Positions 39,100 to 47,439 of a stretch of 64,000 nt of DNA are shown piece after piece (positions within the stretch are counted from its first letter, which is position 1; each line of letters opens with the position of its first letter). The position numbers were made by a program, and so were the translations under genes. The notes under the pieces were generated by a model. It worked only from the letters and a program-made list of their open reading frames with translations, was not told where the DNA came from and ran no database searches. The DNA lies in NCBI RefSeq assembly GCF_001704275.1, contig NZ_CP011533.1, positions 372,001 to 436,000 on the forward strand, in the 5' to 3' direction. Source of the DNA: Streptomyces noursei ATCC 11455 (GTDB lineage Bacteria > Actinomycetota > Actinomycetes > Streptomycetales > Streptomycetaceae).

Positions 39100-39782
39100 C
39101 CGCCCCGACCCGGCCGGACACACCGCCGATCCGGATCGTCCTGGCCGACGACGAGCAGATGGTCCGCACCGCCCTGCGCGCCATCCTCGGCACCGAACCG
39201 GACATCGAAGTCGTCGGCGAGGCCGCCACCGGCGCCGAAGCAGTCCCCCTCGTCCGCGAACTGCGCCCGGACATCGTGTTGATGGACGTGCGCATGCCCC
39301 AGATCGACGGCATCCGCGCCACCGAGTGCATCCTGGCAGGCACCGACAACCCGCCACGCATCATCGTCCTCACCACCTTCGAGAACGACAGTTACGTGTA
39401 CGACGCACTCCGCGCGGGCGCCTCCGGCTTCCTCCTCAAACGCGCGCATGCGGACGAACTCGTCCAGGCCGTACGTCTGGTGGCCCGCACCGACACGCTG
39501 CTGTTCCCCACAGCCATCCGCGCCCTGGCGCGTACGCACACCGATCGGCAGGGCTCGCGCGCAGAGGCGGAGCGGCTGCGCGAGCGCCTCTCCGCGCGCG
39601 AGGTGGAGGTGCTGCACCTGATGGCGCAGGGCCTGTCGAACACCGAAATCGCCCAGCGGATGACGGTGGGGGCAGCCACGGTCAAGACACATGTGGCCGG
39701 GGTGCTGGCCAAGTTGGGTGTCCGGGACCGCACCCAGGCGGTGATAGCCGCCTACGAGTGCGGATTCGTGTCACCAGGCTGA
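39096..39782 (+). CDS. LuxR/NarL-family response regulator
   Basis: A 228-residue regulator. GTG 39096 overlaps the kinase stop; a longer frame starting at 37704 runs through the kinase gene and is rejected. The receiver domain has the acidic pair in VLADDEQ, phosphoacceptor Asp64 (IVLMDVRMPQ), TTFEND and the lysine in FLLKRAHADE. The C-terminal LuxR helix-turn-helix is LSAREVEVLHLMAQGLSN and TEIAQRMTVGAATVKTHV. It is a DNA-binding activator or repressor controlled by the kinase encoded immediately upstream; the target genes are not evident but the coupled membrane protein is a natural candidate. Confidence 0.95.
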   Translation: MTAPTRPDTPPIRIVLADDEQMVRTALRAILGTEPDIEVVGEAATGAEAVPLVRELRPDIVLMDVRMPQIDGIRATECILAGTDNPPRIIVLTTFENDSYVYDALRAGASGFLLKRAHADELVQAVRLVARTDTLLFPTAIRALARTHTDRQGSRAEAERLRERLSAREVEVLHLMAQGLSNTEIAQRMTVGAATVKTHVAGVLAKLGVRDRTQAVIAAYECGFVSPG

Positions 39783-39884
39783 TCGGAGGCGGGAACGGGT
39801 GGGTCGCAGGGTCCGCGCAGATCATCGTGGCGTCCGGTGGCGTGCCGTGCTCTCCCGGCCGGGGTCAGGCCACGTCAGGTCAGC

Positions 39885-41084
39885 TCAGGTCAATGGGCTG
39901 TTCTCGGTGGGCAGCGGCCGGGTCGGGCCGACCAGGACGTCGCTGTGCGGGGAGCGGGCCTTGGCCGGTGGGGGGACGGCCGGTCCAGGGGTGTTCCCGG
40001 GGTCCGGGTAGAGCAGGGCGTGGCGCCGGCGGGCTTCGGCCGCGGCCTCGGGGCGCGGGACCACGGTGTGCTCCGTGCTGCCGTCCGGCCACAGCGTGGT
40101 GACCAGGCACAGGTCGTCGAGACGGCGCGCGGCCCGCAGGTGCCGGGCCACGCCCCGCACGGCGGTCGGCACCGTCAGACATGCCTCGCCCGCGGTGTCG
40201 AACTCCACCACGGCCAGGCCGTCGGCCCACAGGCACTCCCCCGCCGCCCGGCGTTCCCGCGCGGACCTGAAGCACCACACGTCGCTGTTCTTGTGTACGA
40301 CGACGGCGGCCGCCTCCGGGCCCGTGCCCACGGCGGTCCCGCCGTCCGGGCCCTCGTACCAGGGAAAGGGGCGGCACAGCAGTCGCACTCCGCCGCGCTC
40401 CGCCCAGTCCACGGCGCCCTCGTGGACGACCTTGGCCCCGTGCCGGGACATCCGGCGCACTCCCTCGTAGCTGATCCGGGACAGGGTGCGGGCCTCCGGG
40501 ACCAGGTGGGGGTCGGCGGTGCACACGCCGGGCACGTCGGAGAAGAGTTCGCAGGTGTCGGCGCCCAGCGCGGCGGCCGCCGCCACCGCCGAGAGGTCCG
40601 AGCTGTTGCGGCCCAGCATCACCGTCCGTCCGTCCGCGTCGACCGCCTGGCCGCCGGGGACGACCACGACCGGACAGTCGGCCAGGGCCGCGGCCAGCGT
40701 CCCGGCGGTGGCCGAGACGAGTCTCGCCCGGTCGCCCGGCCCCTCGGCGAGGAGCCCGGTGTCGGCCGCCGGGAGGGGACGGGCCGTCACGCCCTCGGCG
40801 TCGAGCGCGGCGGCCAGCAGGGCGACGCTCACGGTCTCGCCGGTGGTCAGCAGCATCGCGGCGGCGTCCGCGGGCGGGTCCTCGACCAGGGCGTCCAGGG
40901 TCTGCTGGAGTCTGCCCGTCGTCCCGGACATGGCGCTCGCCACCACGACCAGTGGGCGCTTCTCCTCGGTGACACGGCGGACCGCGTACCGGGCCACCCG
41001 GTGATAGCCGTCGAGGTCGGCGAAGGCCGAACCGCCGAACTTCAGCACCAGCGGACGCCCGTCGGGGGTGCGGCGGGTCGTCAT
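39885..41084 (-). CDS. Aspartokinase (secondary copy, pathway-associated)
   Basis: A 399-residue aspartate kinase, ATP + L-aspartate to aspartyl phosphate. ATG 41084 overlaps the stop of the dehydrogenase gene upstream (ATGA). Visible are the N-terminal LVLKFGGSAFAD (KFGGS nucleotide/aspartate site), ASAMSGTTGRLQ, TTGETVSVALLAAAL, and GRNSSDLSAVAAAAALGAD with FSDVPGVCTADP. The region after residue 250, where the regulatory ACT repeats sit, is poorly conserved and ends in a Pro-rich tail, so feedback control by lysine/threonine is probably lost. With the adjacent dehydrogenase it makes aspartate semialdehyde. The neighbourhood (regulators, aldehyde dehydrogenase, acyl carrier protein) suggests supply for a secondary pathway. 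The 3' flank carries short GTCAG repeats. Confidence 0.9.
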   Translation of the reverse strand: MTTRRTPDGRPLVLKFGGSAFADLDGYHRVARYAVRRVTEEKRPLVVVASAMSGTTGRLQQTLDALVEDPPADAAAMLLTTGETVSVALLAAALDAEGVTARPLPAADTGLLAEGPGDRARLVSATAGTLAAALADCPVVVVPGGQAVDADGRTVMLGRNSSDLSAVAAAAALGADTCELFSDVPGVCTADPHLVPEARTLSRISYEGVRRMSRHGAKVVHEGAVDWAERGGVRLLCRPFPWYEGPDGGTAVGTGPEAAAVVVHKNSDVWCFRSARERRAAGECLWADGLAVVEFDTAGEACLTVPTAVRGVARHLRAARRLDDLCLVTTLWPDGSTEHTVVPRPEAAAEARRRHALLYPDPGNTPGPAVPPPAKARSPHSDVLVGPTRPLPTENSPLT

Positions 41085-42130
41085 CCGAGCCACCCGTTCT
41101 TCAGGCCGAGTTCGACGATCTGCAGCGCGTTGAGCGCCGCCCCCACCCACAGGTTGTCGGCGACCACCCAGAGCGCCGCCGCCCGGTCGTCCTCCGGCTC
41201 GACGCGGATCCGCCCGACGTGGACCAGGGCGCGGTCCTCGGGTCGCGCGAAGACGGTGCGGGGCATGGGGTACGAGGGGCTCTGCGACCGGCCGTAGGCC
41301 CGTAACCCGGGTGTCGCGGCCAGGGCCGCCTCGACGGACTCGGTCGTGACCGGCTCCCGCAGTCTGACGTGCACTGCCTCGGAGTGGCAGTCGAAGACCG
41401 GCACCCGCACCGCGGTGGCGCTCACCCGCAGGTCCGGCAGGCCGAGGATCTTGCGCGGTTCGCGGACGAGCTTGCGCTCCTCGTGCGTGAGCCCGGTGTC
41501 GTCCTGAAGTCCTATCTCGGGCACGAGGTTGAAGGACAGCGGCTGTCCGAAGCGCCCGCCGGGGGTGCCTTGCGCGCGGGGGTCGTCCAGGATCGCCCTG
41601 GACCCCTCGGCGAGTTCCCGCAGGCCGCGCACTCCGCCGCCGGACGCCGCCTGGTAGGTGGCCACCACGACGTCCTCCAGGCCGGCCAGTTCGTGCAGCG
41701 GCTTCAGGGCGCGCACCAACTGGATCGTCGAGCAGTTGGGGTTGGCCACGAGGTTCGGTCCCGGCCGGTCGTCGAGCGCGCCGGGGTTGACCTGCGGTAC
41801 GACGAGGGGCACGTCGGGGCGCATCCGGAAGGCGGAGCTGTTGTCGACGACCAGCACCCCGGCCGAAGCCAACCGCTCCGCCTCGCGGGCGCTGATCTCC
41901 GCGCCCGCGGAGAAGACGGCGACGTCCAGGCCGGCGGGGTCCAGGTCGTCGAGCGTCACCAGCTCCGCCATGGGCAGCGACAGCCCCAGTTCGTTGCCCA
42001 GGTCCCGGCCGAGGCTGCGCGCCGAGCCGACGGGCACCACCTGTTCCACCGGCACGATCCCGCCGTCGAGCAGGGCCAGGCACTCCCGGCCCACCGCTCC
42101 GGTGGCACCCACTACCGCGATGCGCAGCAT
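41081..42130 (-). CDS. asd: Aspartate-semialdehyde dehydrogenase
   Basis: A 349-residue cytosolic NADP-dependent dehydrogenase converting aspartyl phosphate to L-aspartate 4-semialdehyde. ATG 42130 follows a GGAGGA ribosome site. The N-terminal Rossmann motif is IAVVGATGAVGREC. The catalytic cysteine is in NLVANPNCSTIQ; TYQAASGGGVRGLREL and VFDCHSEAVHVRLREP (acid/base His) complete the active site. It is full length. It is coupled by ATGA overlap to the aspartokinase; a primary copy for lysine/threonine/methionine synthesis is expected elsewhere in the genome. Upstream, 31 bases away, is the regulator gene at 42162. Confidence 0.93.
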   Translation of the reverse strand: MLRIAVVGATGAVGRECLALLDGGIVPVEQVVPVGSARSLGRDLGNELGLSLPMAELVTLDDLDPAGLDVAVFSAGAEISAREAERLASAGVLVVDNSSAFRMRPDVPLVVPQVNPGALDDRPGPNLVANPNCSTIQLVRALKPLHELAGLEDVVVATYQAASGGGVRGLRELAEGSRAILDDPRAQGTPGGRFGQPLSFNLVPEIGLQDDTGLTHEERKLVREPRKILGLPDLRVSATAVRVPVFDCHSEAVHVRLREPVTTESVEAALAATPGLRAYGRSQSPSYPMPRTVFARPEDRALVHVGRIRVEPEDDRAAALWVVADNLWVGAALNALQIVELGLKNGWLG

Positions 42131-42161
42131 GCACGTCCTCCTGTCCGGCCCCGCGCGGGGC

Positions 42162-43136
42162 TCATTGTCTGGTGATGTCGGACAACCGCCCCCGGAAGGC
42201 ACGCCGGTAGGCGTTGGGGGTGGTGTTGAGGGACCGCACGAACTGGTACCGCAGGGCCGCCGCGTTGGCGAATCCCGTACGGGCCGCGATCACCTCCATC
42301 GTCTCGTCGGTGTTCTCCAGCAGCCGCTGGGCGTTGAGCAACCGCTGTGCCAGCAGCCAGCGGTAGGGGGTGGTCCCCGTCTCCGTCCGGAAGCGGCGGG
42401 CGAAGGTGCGCGGCGACATGCAGGCCCGTGCCGAGAGTTGCTCGACGCTGATCTCCTGGTCCAGGTGCTTCTCGGCCCAGACCATCACCTCGCGTACGCC
42501 GTCCTCCCCGTAGTGGGCGACCGGTCGCTCGATGTACTGGGCCTGGCCGCCTTCCCGGTGCGGGGGCACCACCATGCGCCGGGCGATGGCGTTGGCGACG
42601 TCGCTGCCCTGGAGCTTGCGCACCAGATGGAGGCAGGCATCGATGCCCGCCGACGTGCCGGCCGAGGTGAGGATCGGGTCCTCGTCCACGTAGAGCACTC
42701 CCGGTTCGACCTGGGCCTTGGGGTAGCGCTCGGCGAGTGCCTGGGCGTACCGCCAGTGCGTGGTGCAGCGTCGTCCGTCGAGCAGCCCGGCGGCGCCCAG
42801 GACGAAGGCGCCGACGCAGACGCTCACCACCCGGACCCCGCGGGCCACCGCCTGGCGCAGGGCCTCCAGCAGGGCGGGCGGGAAGTCCCTGGTGTGGAAG
42901 TTGTCCCCGACCGGGATGGCGATGAGGTCGGCGTCCTCCAGCCGGTCCAGACCGTAGGGCGTGCTGATGGTGAACCCGGGCACCGCCCGCACCGACGAGG
43001 ACTCCGCGGCGACGAGCGCGAAGTCGTACGCGGGCAGCCCCTCCTCCCGTCGATCGATCCCGAACACTTCGCATATGACACCCAGCTCGAATGGATGAAC
43101 GTTCTCGAGCAGGACGGCGGCTACGTTCTTCAGCAT
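42162..43136 (-). CDS. GlxA-type AraC-family regulator (DJ-1/PfpI domain plus HTH)
   Basis: A 324-residue regulator from ATG 43136 (a GTG at 43181 would add 15 residues). The N-terminal half is a DJ-1/PfpI glutamine-amidotransferase-like domain (VAAVLLENVHPFELGVICEV; VVSVCVGAFVLGAAGLLDG with the family's nucleophile-elbow cysteine; TSAGTSAGIDACLHLV). The C-terminal AraC DNA-binding domain has two helix-turn-helices (ISVEQLSARACMSPRTFARR and MEVIAARTGFANAAALRYQF). It belongs to the group that controls secondary metabolism and stress genes. Being just upstream of the dehydrogenase/aspartokinase pair on the same strand, it may be cotranscribed and regulate them. Confidence 0.9.
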   Translation of the reverse strand: MLKNVAAVLLENVHPFELGVICEVFGIDRREEGLPAYDFALVAAESSSVRAVPGFTISTPYGLDRLEDADLIAIPVGDNFHTRDFPPALLEALRQAVARGVRVVSVCVGAFVLGAAGLLDGRRCTTHWRYAQALAERYPKAQVEPGVLYVDEDPILTSAGTSAGIDACLHLVRKLQGSDVANAIARRMVVPPHREGGQAQYIERPVAHYGEDGVREVMVWAEKHLDQEISVEQLSARACMSPRTFARRFRTETGTTPYRWLLAQRLLNAQRLLENTDETMEVIAARTGFANAAALRYQFVRSLNTTPNAYRRAFRGRLSDITRQ

Positions 43137-43213
43137 GGGACCCAATGTGGCAGTAATGCGTGGGGTTCTGACAGTCCTCACGCTGTTCCATGGCCGGATC
43201 GGCCCTCATAATC

Positions 43214-43726
43214 TCAGCATGGACCTGAATCGGTGGGGATTCCCGCACTCGAACTCGTGGGTCTCGTGGGTGGTGAGGCATCGTTGAAGGCCCCGTCGAG
43301 GGAGACGATCCCGCCCCGGATTCCCAATACGACAGCTTGCGTGCGGTCGGATACGCCGGCCTTCGTGAAGACGGCGGACAAGTGGTTCTTCACCGTCTTT
43401 TCGGAAATTCCGAGCGCCCTGGCGACGCGGCGATTGGAATTCCCCTGGGAGATGAGCACCAGAATCTGGCGCTCACGGGCCGTCAAGAGGTCGAGCGCCG
43501 CCCGGGCCGCGAGGACCCCCGCGGAGGGGGACGGCCCCGCGGCCGCCCGTAAGCCCTTTATCAGCTGCTCCTGGGCTTCGAGCGCGTCCTGTGCCTCACC
43601 GAGCGCCTTGTACATGTCGGCGACCGCTGCGGTCAGGGCCGCCACGGGCCGCGACGGTGCACCGCAGAACTCGCAGCACCGCTGTTCTCTCAATTCCGCA
43701 ACGGGCCCTCGCGCAACACGTGACAT
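43214..43726 (-). CDS. LuxR-type helix-turn-helix regulator without receiver domain
   Basis: A 170-residue protein from ATG 43726, preceded by GGAGGGAG at an 8-base spacing. The N-terminal part has a Cys cluster (RCCEFCGAPS), perhaps metal- or redox-responsive, then a predicted coiled coil (MYKALGEAQDALEAQEQLIK). The C-terminal LuxR domain is LTARERQILVLISQGNSN and EKTVKNHLSAVFTKAGV. There is no phosphoacceptor domain, so it acts without a kinase, like stand-alone LuxR cluster regulators. It is on the same strand as the flanking regulator and aldehyde dehydrogenase genes and probably controls this locus. Confidence 0.85.
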   Translation of the reverse strand: MSRVARGPVAELREQRCCEFCGAPSRPVAALTAAVADMYKALGEAQDALEAQEQLIKGLRAAAGPSPSAGVLAARAALDLLTARERQILVLISQGNSNRRVARALGISEKTVKNHLSAVFTKAGVSDRTQAVVLGIRGGIVSLDGAFNDASPPTRPTSSSAGIPTDSGPC

Positions 43727-43853
43727 TCGAAGAACTCCCTCCGCCGATATGGATGGATCGAATCGCGCTTCTCCGTAATGCTCGGGTTCCACCGCAAAGA
43801 TCGGGCCTCTCCGCGGGGCTCGGGGGACGGTGCGTGTGGGTCGAGGGAACGGG

Positions 43854-45260
43854 TCAGACGGGAATCCGCGTGTGGATCGCCACCGTCTTGCACCGCGTGT
43901 ATTCGCGCAGCGCCTCCAGACCCTTCTCCACGCCGATTCCAGAGCGCCGGTAGCCGCCGAACGGCAACTCGACTCCCCCGGCCGCGCTGTAGTCGTTCAC
44001 GAACACCTGGCCCACCCTCAACCGCCCGGCGAGCCAGTGTGCCGTGGTCACGTCGGACGTCCAGATTCCGGCGGCCAGCCCGTACGTGGTGTGTTCCGCC
44101 AGTGCGACCGCCTCGTCCAGTGTGTCGAAGACCGACACGCACAGGACCGGGCCGAAGATCTCCTCGTTGAAGACGCGGTGCCGGGGCGTCACCCGGTCGA
44201 GGAGGGTGGGCTCCACGTAGAAGCCCTCGGCGTACGCCTCTCCTTCGGGCACTCCGCCGCCGACGACGACCTCGGCGTCCCGGCGTCCCTCGGCCAGGTG
44301 GGCGAGGACCCGCTCGCGCTGTTTCGCGGAGATGAGCGGTCCCATGTCGGAATCGTCGATGCCCGGGCCGATGCGCAGGGCGCGGAACCTCTCCGCCAGC
44401 GCGGCCACCAGTTCGTCGTGCACGGAACGGTGGACGAGCAGACGGCTTCCGGCGCTGCAGTTCTGCCCGGCGTGCTCCGTGATCGCCTCCACGATCTGCG
44501 GCACCGCCCGCGCGGCGTCGTAGTCGGGGAGCACCAACTGCGGTGATTTTCCCCCCAGTTCGAGGGTGACGGGCACGATGTTCCGCGCGGCCGCGGCCAT
44601 GACGGCCTCGCCGACCTCCCGCGAGCCGGTGAACGCGATGCGGTCCACGTCGGGGTGCGCGGCGAGCGCGGCTCCCGCTTCCGCTCCGTAGCCCGGTACG
44701 ACGTTGAGGACGCCCGCCGGGAGTCCCGCCCCTTCGACGAGGTCGGCCAGGCGGAGCGAGGTCAACGGCGCGTCCTCGGCGGGCTTGAGGACACAGCAGT
44801 TGCCGGCGGCGAGGGCCGGGGCCAGGGTCCTGGCGGCGATCTGCAGCGGGTAGTTCCACGGGATGATGTGCCCGCACACGCCGTACGGTTCGCGCAGCGT
44901 GAAGGCCAGTCGGTCCGGCCGCTGCTGGATCGTTTCGCCACCGAGGGACTCGATCGCGTTGGCGTAGAAGTCGAAGTACCGCGCGGCGACGTCGACGTCC
45001 GTGCGCGACTGACTGATCGGCTTGCCGGTGTCGAGGGTCTCCAACCGGGCCAGTTCCTCGCGTTCGCTGCGCAGGGCGTCGGCGATGCGCCGGCAGACCT
45101 GGGAGCGCTCCACCGGTGTCGTGAACCGCCACACCGACTCGTATGCGTGCCTGGCGGCGTCCACAGCCGACTGGACCTCGACTGGACCGCACCGGGCGAC
45201 ACGTGCGAAGGGGCGGGCGTTCGACGGATCGAGGACGTCGATCCACCGTCGGGTGGGCAC
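43854..45260 (-). CDS. NAD(P)-dependent aldehyde dehydrogenase, 5' end separated by an IS
   Basis: An aldehyde dehydrogenase of the betaine-/aminoaldehyde type, oxidising an aldehyde to the acid. Catalytic residues are present: HIIPWNYPLQ (cofactor), FTGSREVG, Glu in TLELGGKSP, Cys in HAGQNCSAGSR, and EEIFGPVL. The best remaining start is GTG 45260 (468 aa). However, the frame upstream reads SEAGLPEHAAVIAGKR, normal for the family N-terminus, right up to the left end of the IS. Removing the IS and one ACT copy joins it to a GTG at 46211-46209, restoring a 485-aa protein. So the IS inserted in codon 2, and the gene is probably impaired unless GTG 45260 is used. Confidence 0.85.
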   Translation of the reverse strand: MPTRRWIDVLDPSNARPFARVARCGPVEVQSAVDAARHAYESVWRFTTPVERSQVCRRIADALRSEREELARLETLDTGKPISQSRTDVDVAARYFDFYANAIESLGGETIQQRPDRLAFTLREPYGVCGHIIPWNYPLQIAARTLAPALAAGNCCVLKPAEDAPLTSLRLADLVEGAGLPAGVLNVVPGYGAEAGAALAAHPDVDRIAFTGSREVGEAVMAAAARNIVPVTLELGGKSPQLVLPDYDAARAVPQIVEAITEHAGQNCSAGSRLLVHRSVHDELVAALAERFRALRIGPGIDDSDMGPLISAKQRERVLAHLAEGRRDAEVVVGGGVPEGEAYAEGFYVEPTLLDRVTPRHRVFNEEIFGPVLCVSVFDTLDEAVALAEHTTYGLAAGIWTSDVTTAHWLAGRLRVGQVFVNDYSAAGGVELPFGGYRRSGIGVEKGLEALREYTRCKTVAIHTRIPV

Positions 45261-45308
45261 TCTCTTCCCCGCGATGACAGCCGCGTGCTCAGGTAATCCT
45301 GCTTCACT

Positions 45309-46205
45309 GAACCTCTTTCATCCTGAATAGCTGCAGGTGAGAAGGGTGTGGATGGCCTGTACGGTGCGGCTGATGCGGTTGGTGGAGCATCGGGCCCGGC
45401 GGAGGATCCGCCAGGACTTCAGCCGGGCGAAGGCCCGTTCGCCCGGCGCTCGGAGTCGCGTGTGGACGCGGTTGAACTGCTGGTAGTGCTCGGGGAGTTC
45501 GCGGTGTCTGTAGTACGGAGTGCGCACGGTGGCGCCGGCCCCCTGGTAGGCCCGGTCGGCCAGGACCAGGACTTCCCTGGTCAGGCAGGCCTGGACGATG
45601 CCGTGGGCCCGGGCAGCGGTCAGATCGTGCGCCCGCCCCGGCAGCGCGCGGGAAAACCACAGCGGGGTCCCGTCCGGTGCCGCGACGACCTGGACATTCA
45701 TGCCGTGCCGCTTGTGTTTCTGGGAGTAGTATGGCTCGTCCGCCTTGATGCGGTCGGTGGGGATGAGCGTGCCGTCAACGATGACGAAGTCGCCCTCACC
45801 CAGCCCGACCAGGGCCTCGCGCAGGCCTGGGGCCCAGGCAGCGAGGATCTCGAGGGTTTCGTCGACGTATCGCCAGGCCGTGGACTCCGAGACTCCAAAA
45901 CCTGCTCCGACCTGGGCGAACGTCTCGTTCTTCCGGAGATGCACCAGCACCAGCAGGGCCTGCTTGAAGCACCCCAGCCTCCGCCAGGGCGACTTCAGCT
46001 CGCGCCGACGGGCGTGGATCAGCCACGAGACGTGCTCAACGAGCTCGTACGGGACATCGAGCATGGCAGGATACGGAACCAACAGAGCCCCTTGGCGCCG
46101 GTGTCGAGTGAGATCAACACCCCAACGACAAGGGGCTCTGCCATGTCACCCACCACCCCGCTGACCAGGCCACTTCACCCCCACGGAACAGGATGAAAGA
46201 GGTTC
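45309..46205 (-). mobile_element. Complete IS5-family (ISL2-group-like) insertion sequence, 897 bp
   Basis: Perfect 17-bp terminal inverted repeats GAACCTCTTTCATCCTG (45309-45325) and its complement (46189-46205) bound one transposase gene. The sequence ACT is duplicated on both sides (45306-45308 and 46206-46208), the 3-bp ANT target pattern known for the ISL2 group. Intact ends, target duplication and an unbroken transposase indicate a recent insertion. It splits the aldehyde dehydrogenase gene at codon 2. Confidence 0.92.
45318..46064 (-). CDS. IS5-family DDE transposase
   Basis: A 248-residue transposase filling the 897-bp element. ATG 46064 is used; a TTG at 46082 would add six residues. 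The N-terminal helix-turn-helix (NETFAQVGAGFGVSESTAWR) recognises the ends. The DDE nuclease residues are Asp in VIVDGTLIPTD, Asp in LVLADRAYQGAG and Glu in GERAFARLKSW. It is unbroken and likely active. A short relic of the same family is at 31495-31570. Confidence 0.92.
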   Translation of the reverse strand: MLDVPYELVEHVSWLIHARRRELKSPWRRLGCFKQALLVLVHLRKNETFAQVGAGFGVSESTAWRYVDETLEILAAWAPGLREALVGLGEGDFVIVDGTLIPTDRIKADEPYYSQKHKRHGMNVQVVAAPDGTPLWFSRALPGRAHDLTAARAHGIVQACLTREVLVLADRAYQGAGATVRTPYYRHRELPEHYQQFNRVHTRLRAPGERAFARLKSWRILRRARCSTNRISRTVQAIHTLLTCSYSG

Positions 46206-46374
46206 ACTCACACATACCGACAATACCTGCCCCGCGACTGTCGGGCCAGCCGCTCACGTTCGGTTCGGCGTCCGGAGGACTGAGAGTGTCCTGCCCGATC
46301 AGCTGGCCGCGGCGCTCCCCAAACGTTCCCAAATGACCGGGTATTCAGGGTGCCGCAGCGGCACCCAGCCGCAC

Positions 46375-46641
46375 CTAATCCAGGACGGAAGGCTTGGAAT
46401 CCCCGCGCGGAGCGGCACCTTCGCCGGACGGGACGAAGTGCGTGGCAATCTCTTCGAGCGTACTGTCGAGCGTCACACCACTCTCATCGAACCGTAGCCC
46501 CGTCCTTTCCGTGATCATCACTGTCAGCTCCGCCAACGACAGCGAGTCCATTTCGAGTGCTCGGGCCGTTGATTGGGGATGGACCAGGTCTGACGATATA
46601 CCGAACTCCTGGACCAACAGGCGGGAGAGTGTCTCGTACAT
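46375..46641 (-). CDS. Free-standing acyl carrier protein
   Basis: An 88-residue carrier protein from ATG 46641, with a GAAGGGTG ribosome site 6 bases upstream. The phosphopantetheine attachment serine is Ser33 in ALEMDSLSLAELTV. The usual four-helix pattern is visible (LSRLLVQEFGI; TVMITERTGLRF; TLEEIATHF), then a Gly/Ser/Pro-rich tail of about 17 residues. The DSL context with L/A/E after it resembles secondary-metabolism carriers rather than the fatty acid AcpP. It lies 164 bases (excluding the IS) upstream of the original start of the aldehyde dehydrogenase and on the same strand, so both were probably part of one biosynthetic unit. No ketosynthase or adenylating enzyme is in the window. 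Confidence 0.85.
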   Translation of the reverse strand: MYETLSRLLVQEFGISSDLVHPQSTARALEMDSLSLAELTVMITERTGLRFDESGVTLDSTLEEIATHFVPSGEGAAPRGDSKPSVLD

Positions 46642-47439
46642 TAGGGAACACCCTTCTCGTACCGATGTCTTCTCGGGCAACACAGACCACGGACTTACCA
46701 TGGACTCCGGAAGTTCAGTGGAGTCTGCCACCGCGGCCCTTGCGTTTGCGCGGCGCCGTTGAGGTTCAGGTGGCACGTCAGCTTTCCTGCTTGAATTCTG
46801 CGCGGGGAGTAATACGCTCGCGCACGCCGACACTTCCTGTCCGCGACTGGCTCCGACCAGCCGCCTTATTGATTCTGCACCCGGAAGGCGGTGGCCGCCC
46901 GCCCGATCCGCCAAACGGGATAGTCCCTCAACTGGCCTTGTCGAGTTTCTTGGGCGCAAAATCATGCTCCGCGCCGGGCGACTTCCACACGGAACCACCA
47001 CCTCCTGGTACTCCAGCCGCAGATGTGGATCTTCATGATTGAAGGGCGGCTTGGCGTCGGCGGTGGCTCCGTCGGGCGCGGGCTTGGTGGCGTCGGCGCC
47101 AGGTGGACCAGCGCAGGCGCTCGGTCCACCTGCCGGGCGAGCTGCGGCTTGGTGGCGAACCCGCGGCGGTGCGCGGGTGCCTATGAGCTGAGTCCGTAGT
47201 GTGGCGGTCCCGGCGACCGGGGCCTCGTTCTCCGGCCCGTGACCGGCGTGTACGCCGGGCGCCATCGCATCAGACTCATGGCTCGTCGATGTCATCCGGC
47301 TGGTGCAGGGGCGCATTGCGGCCAGGGGCTGGGCGACTGGTGGAGCCGTCTGGCGCGGGTGTGGCGACTCGCGAGGAATCCCGCACAGCGGTGCGGTCCG
47401 GGCCCAGCGAGGCCCGGACCGCGAGAGGCGGTGTGCGCG
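46642..47439. other. 800-base stretch without a supported gene
   Basis: It is upstream of the ACP and downstream of the sedolisin gene. A - strand frame runs through it in phase with the ACP, but its composition is Pro/Ala/Arg-rich and shadow-like. The ACP promoter should lie near 46650-46800. A G/C-rich block at 47050-47160 looks like decayed coding DNA, not assignable. Confidence 0.4.

Noticed and set aside
37704..39782. A 692-codon frame that would extend the response regulator N-terminally.
   Set aside because: The extension overlaps the kinase gene out of frame and has no domain; GTG 39096 gives a normal regulator.
46963..47037. A 24-residue Trp/Cys-containing - strand ORF (MKIHICGWSTRRWW...) considered as a peptide precursor.
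   Set aside because: No ribosome site, no modifying enzyme or transporter nearby, and it lies in decayed sequence.
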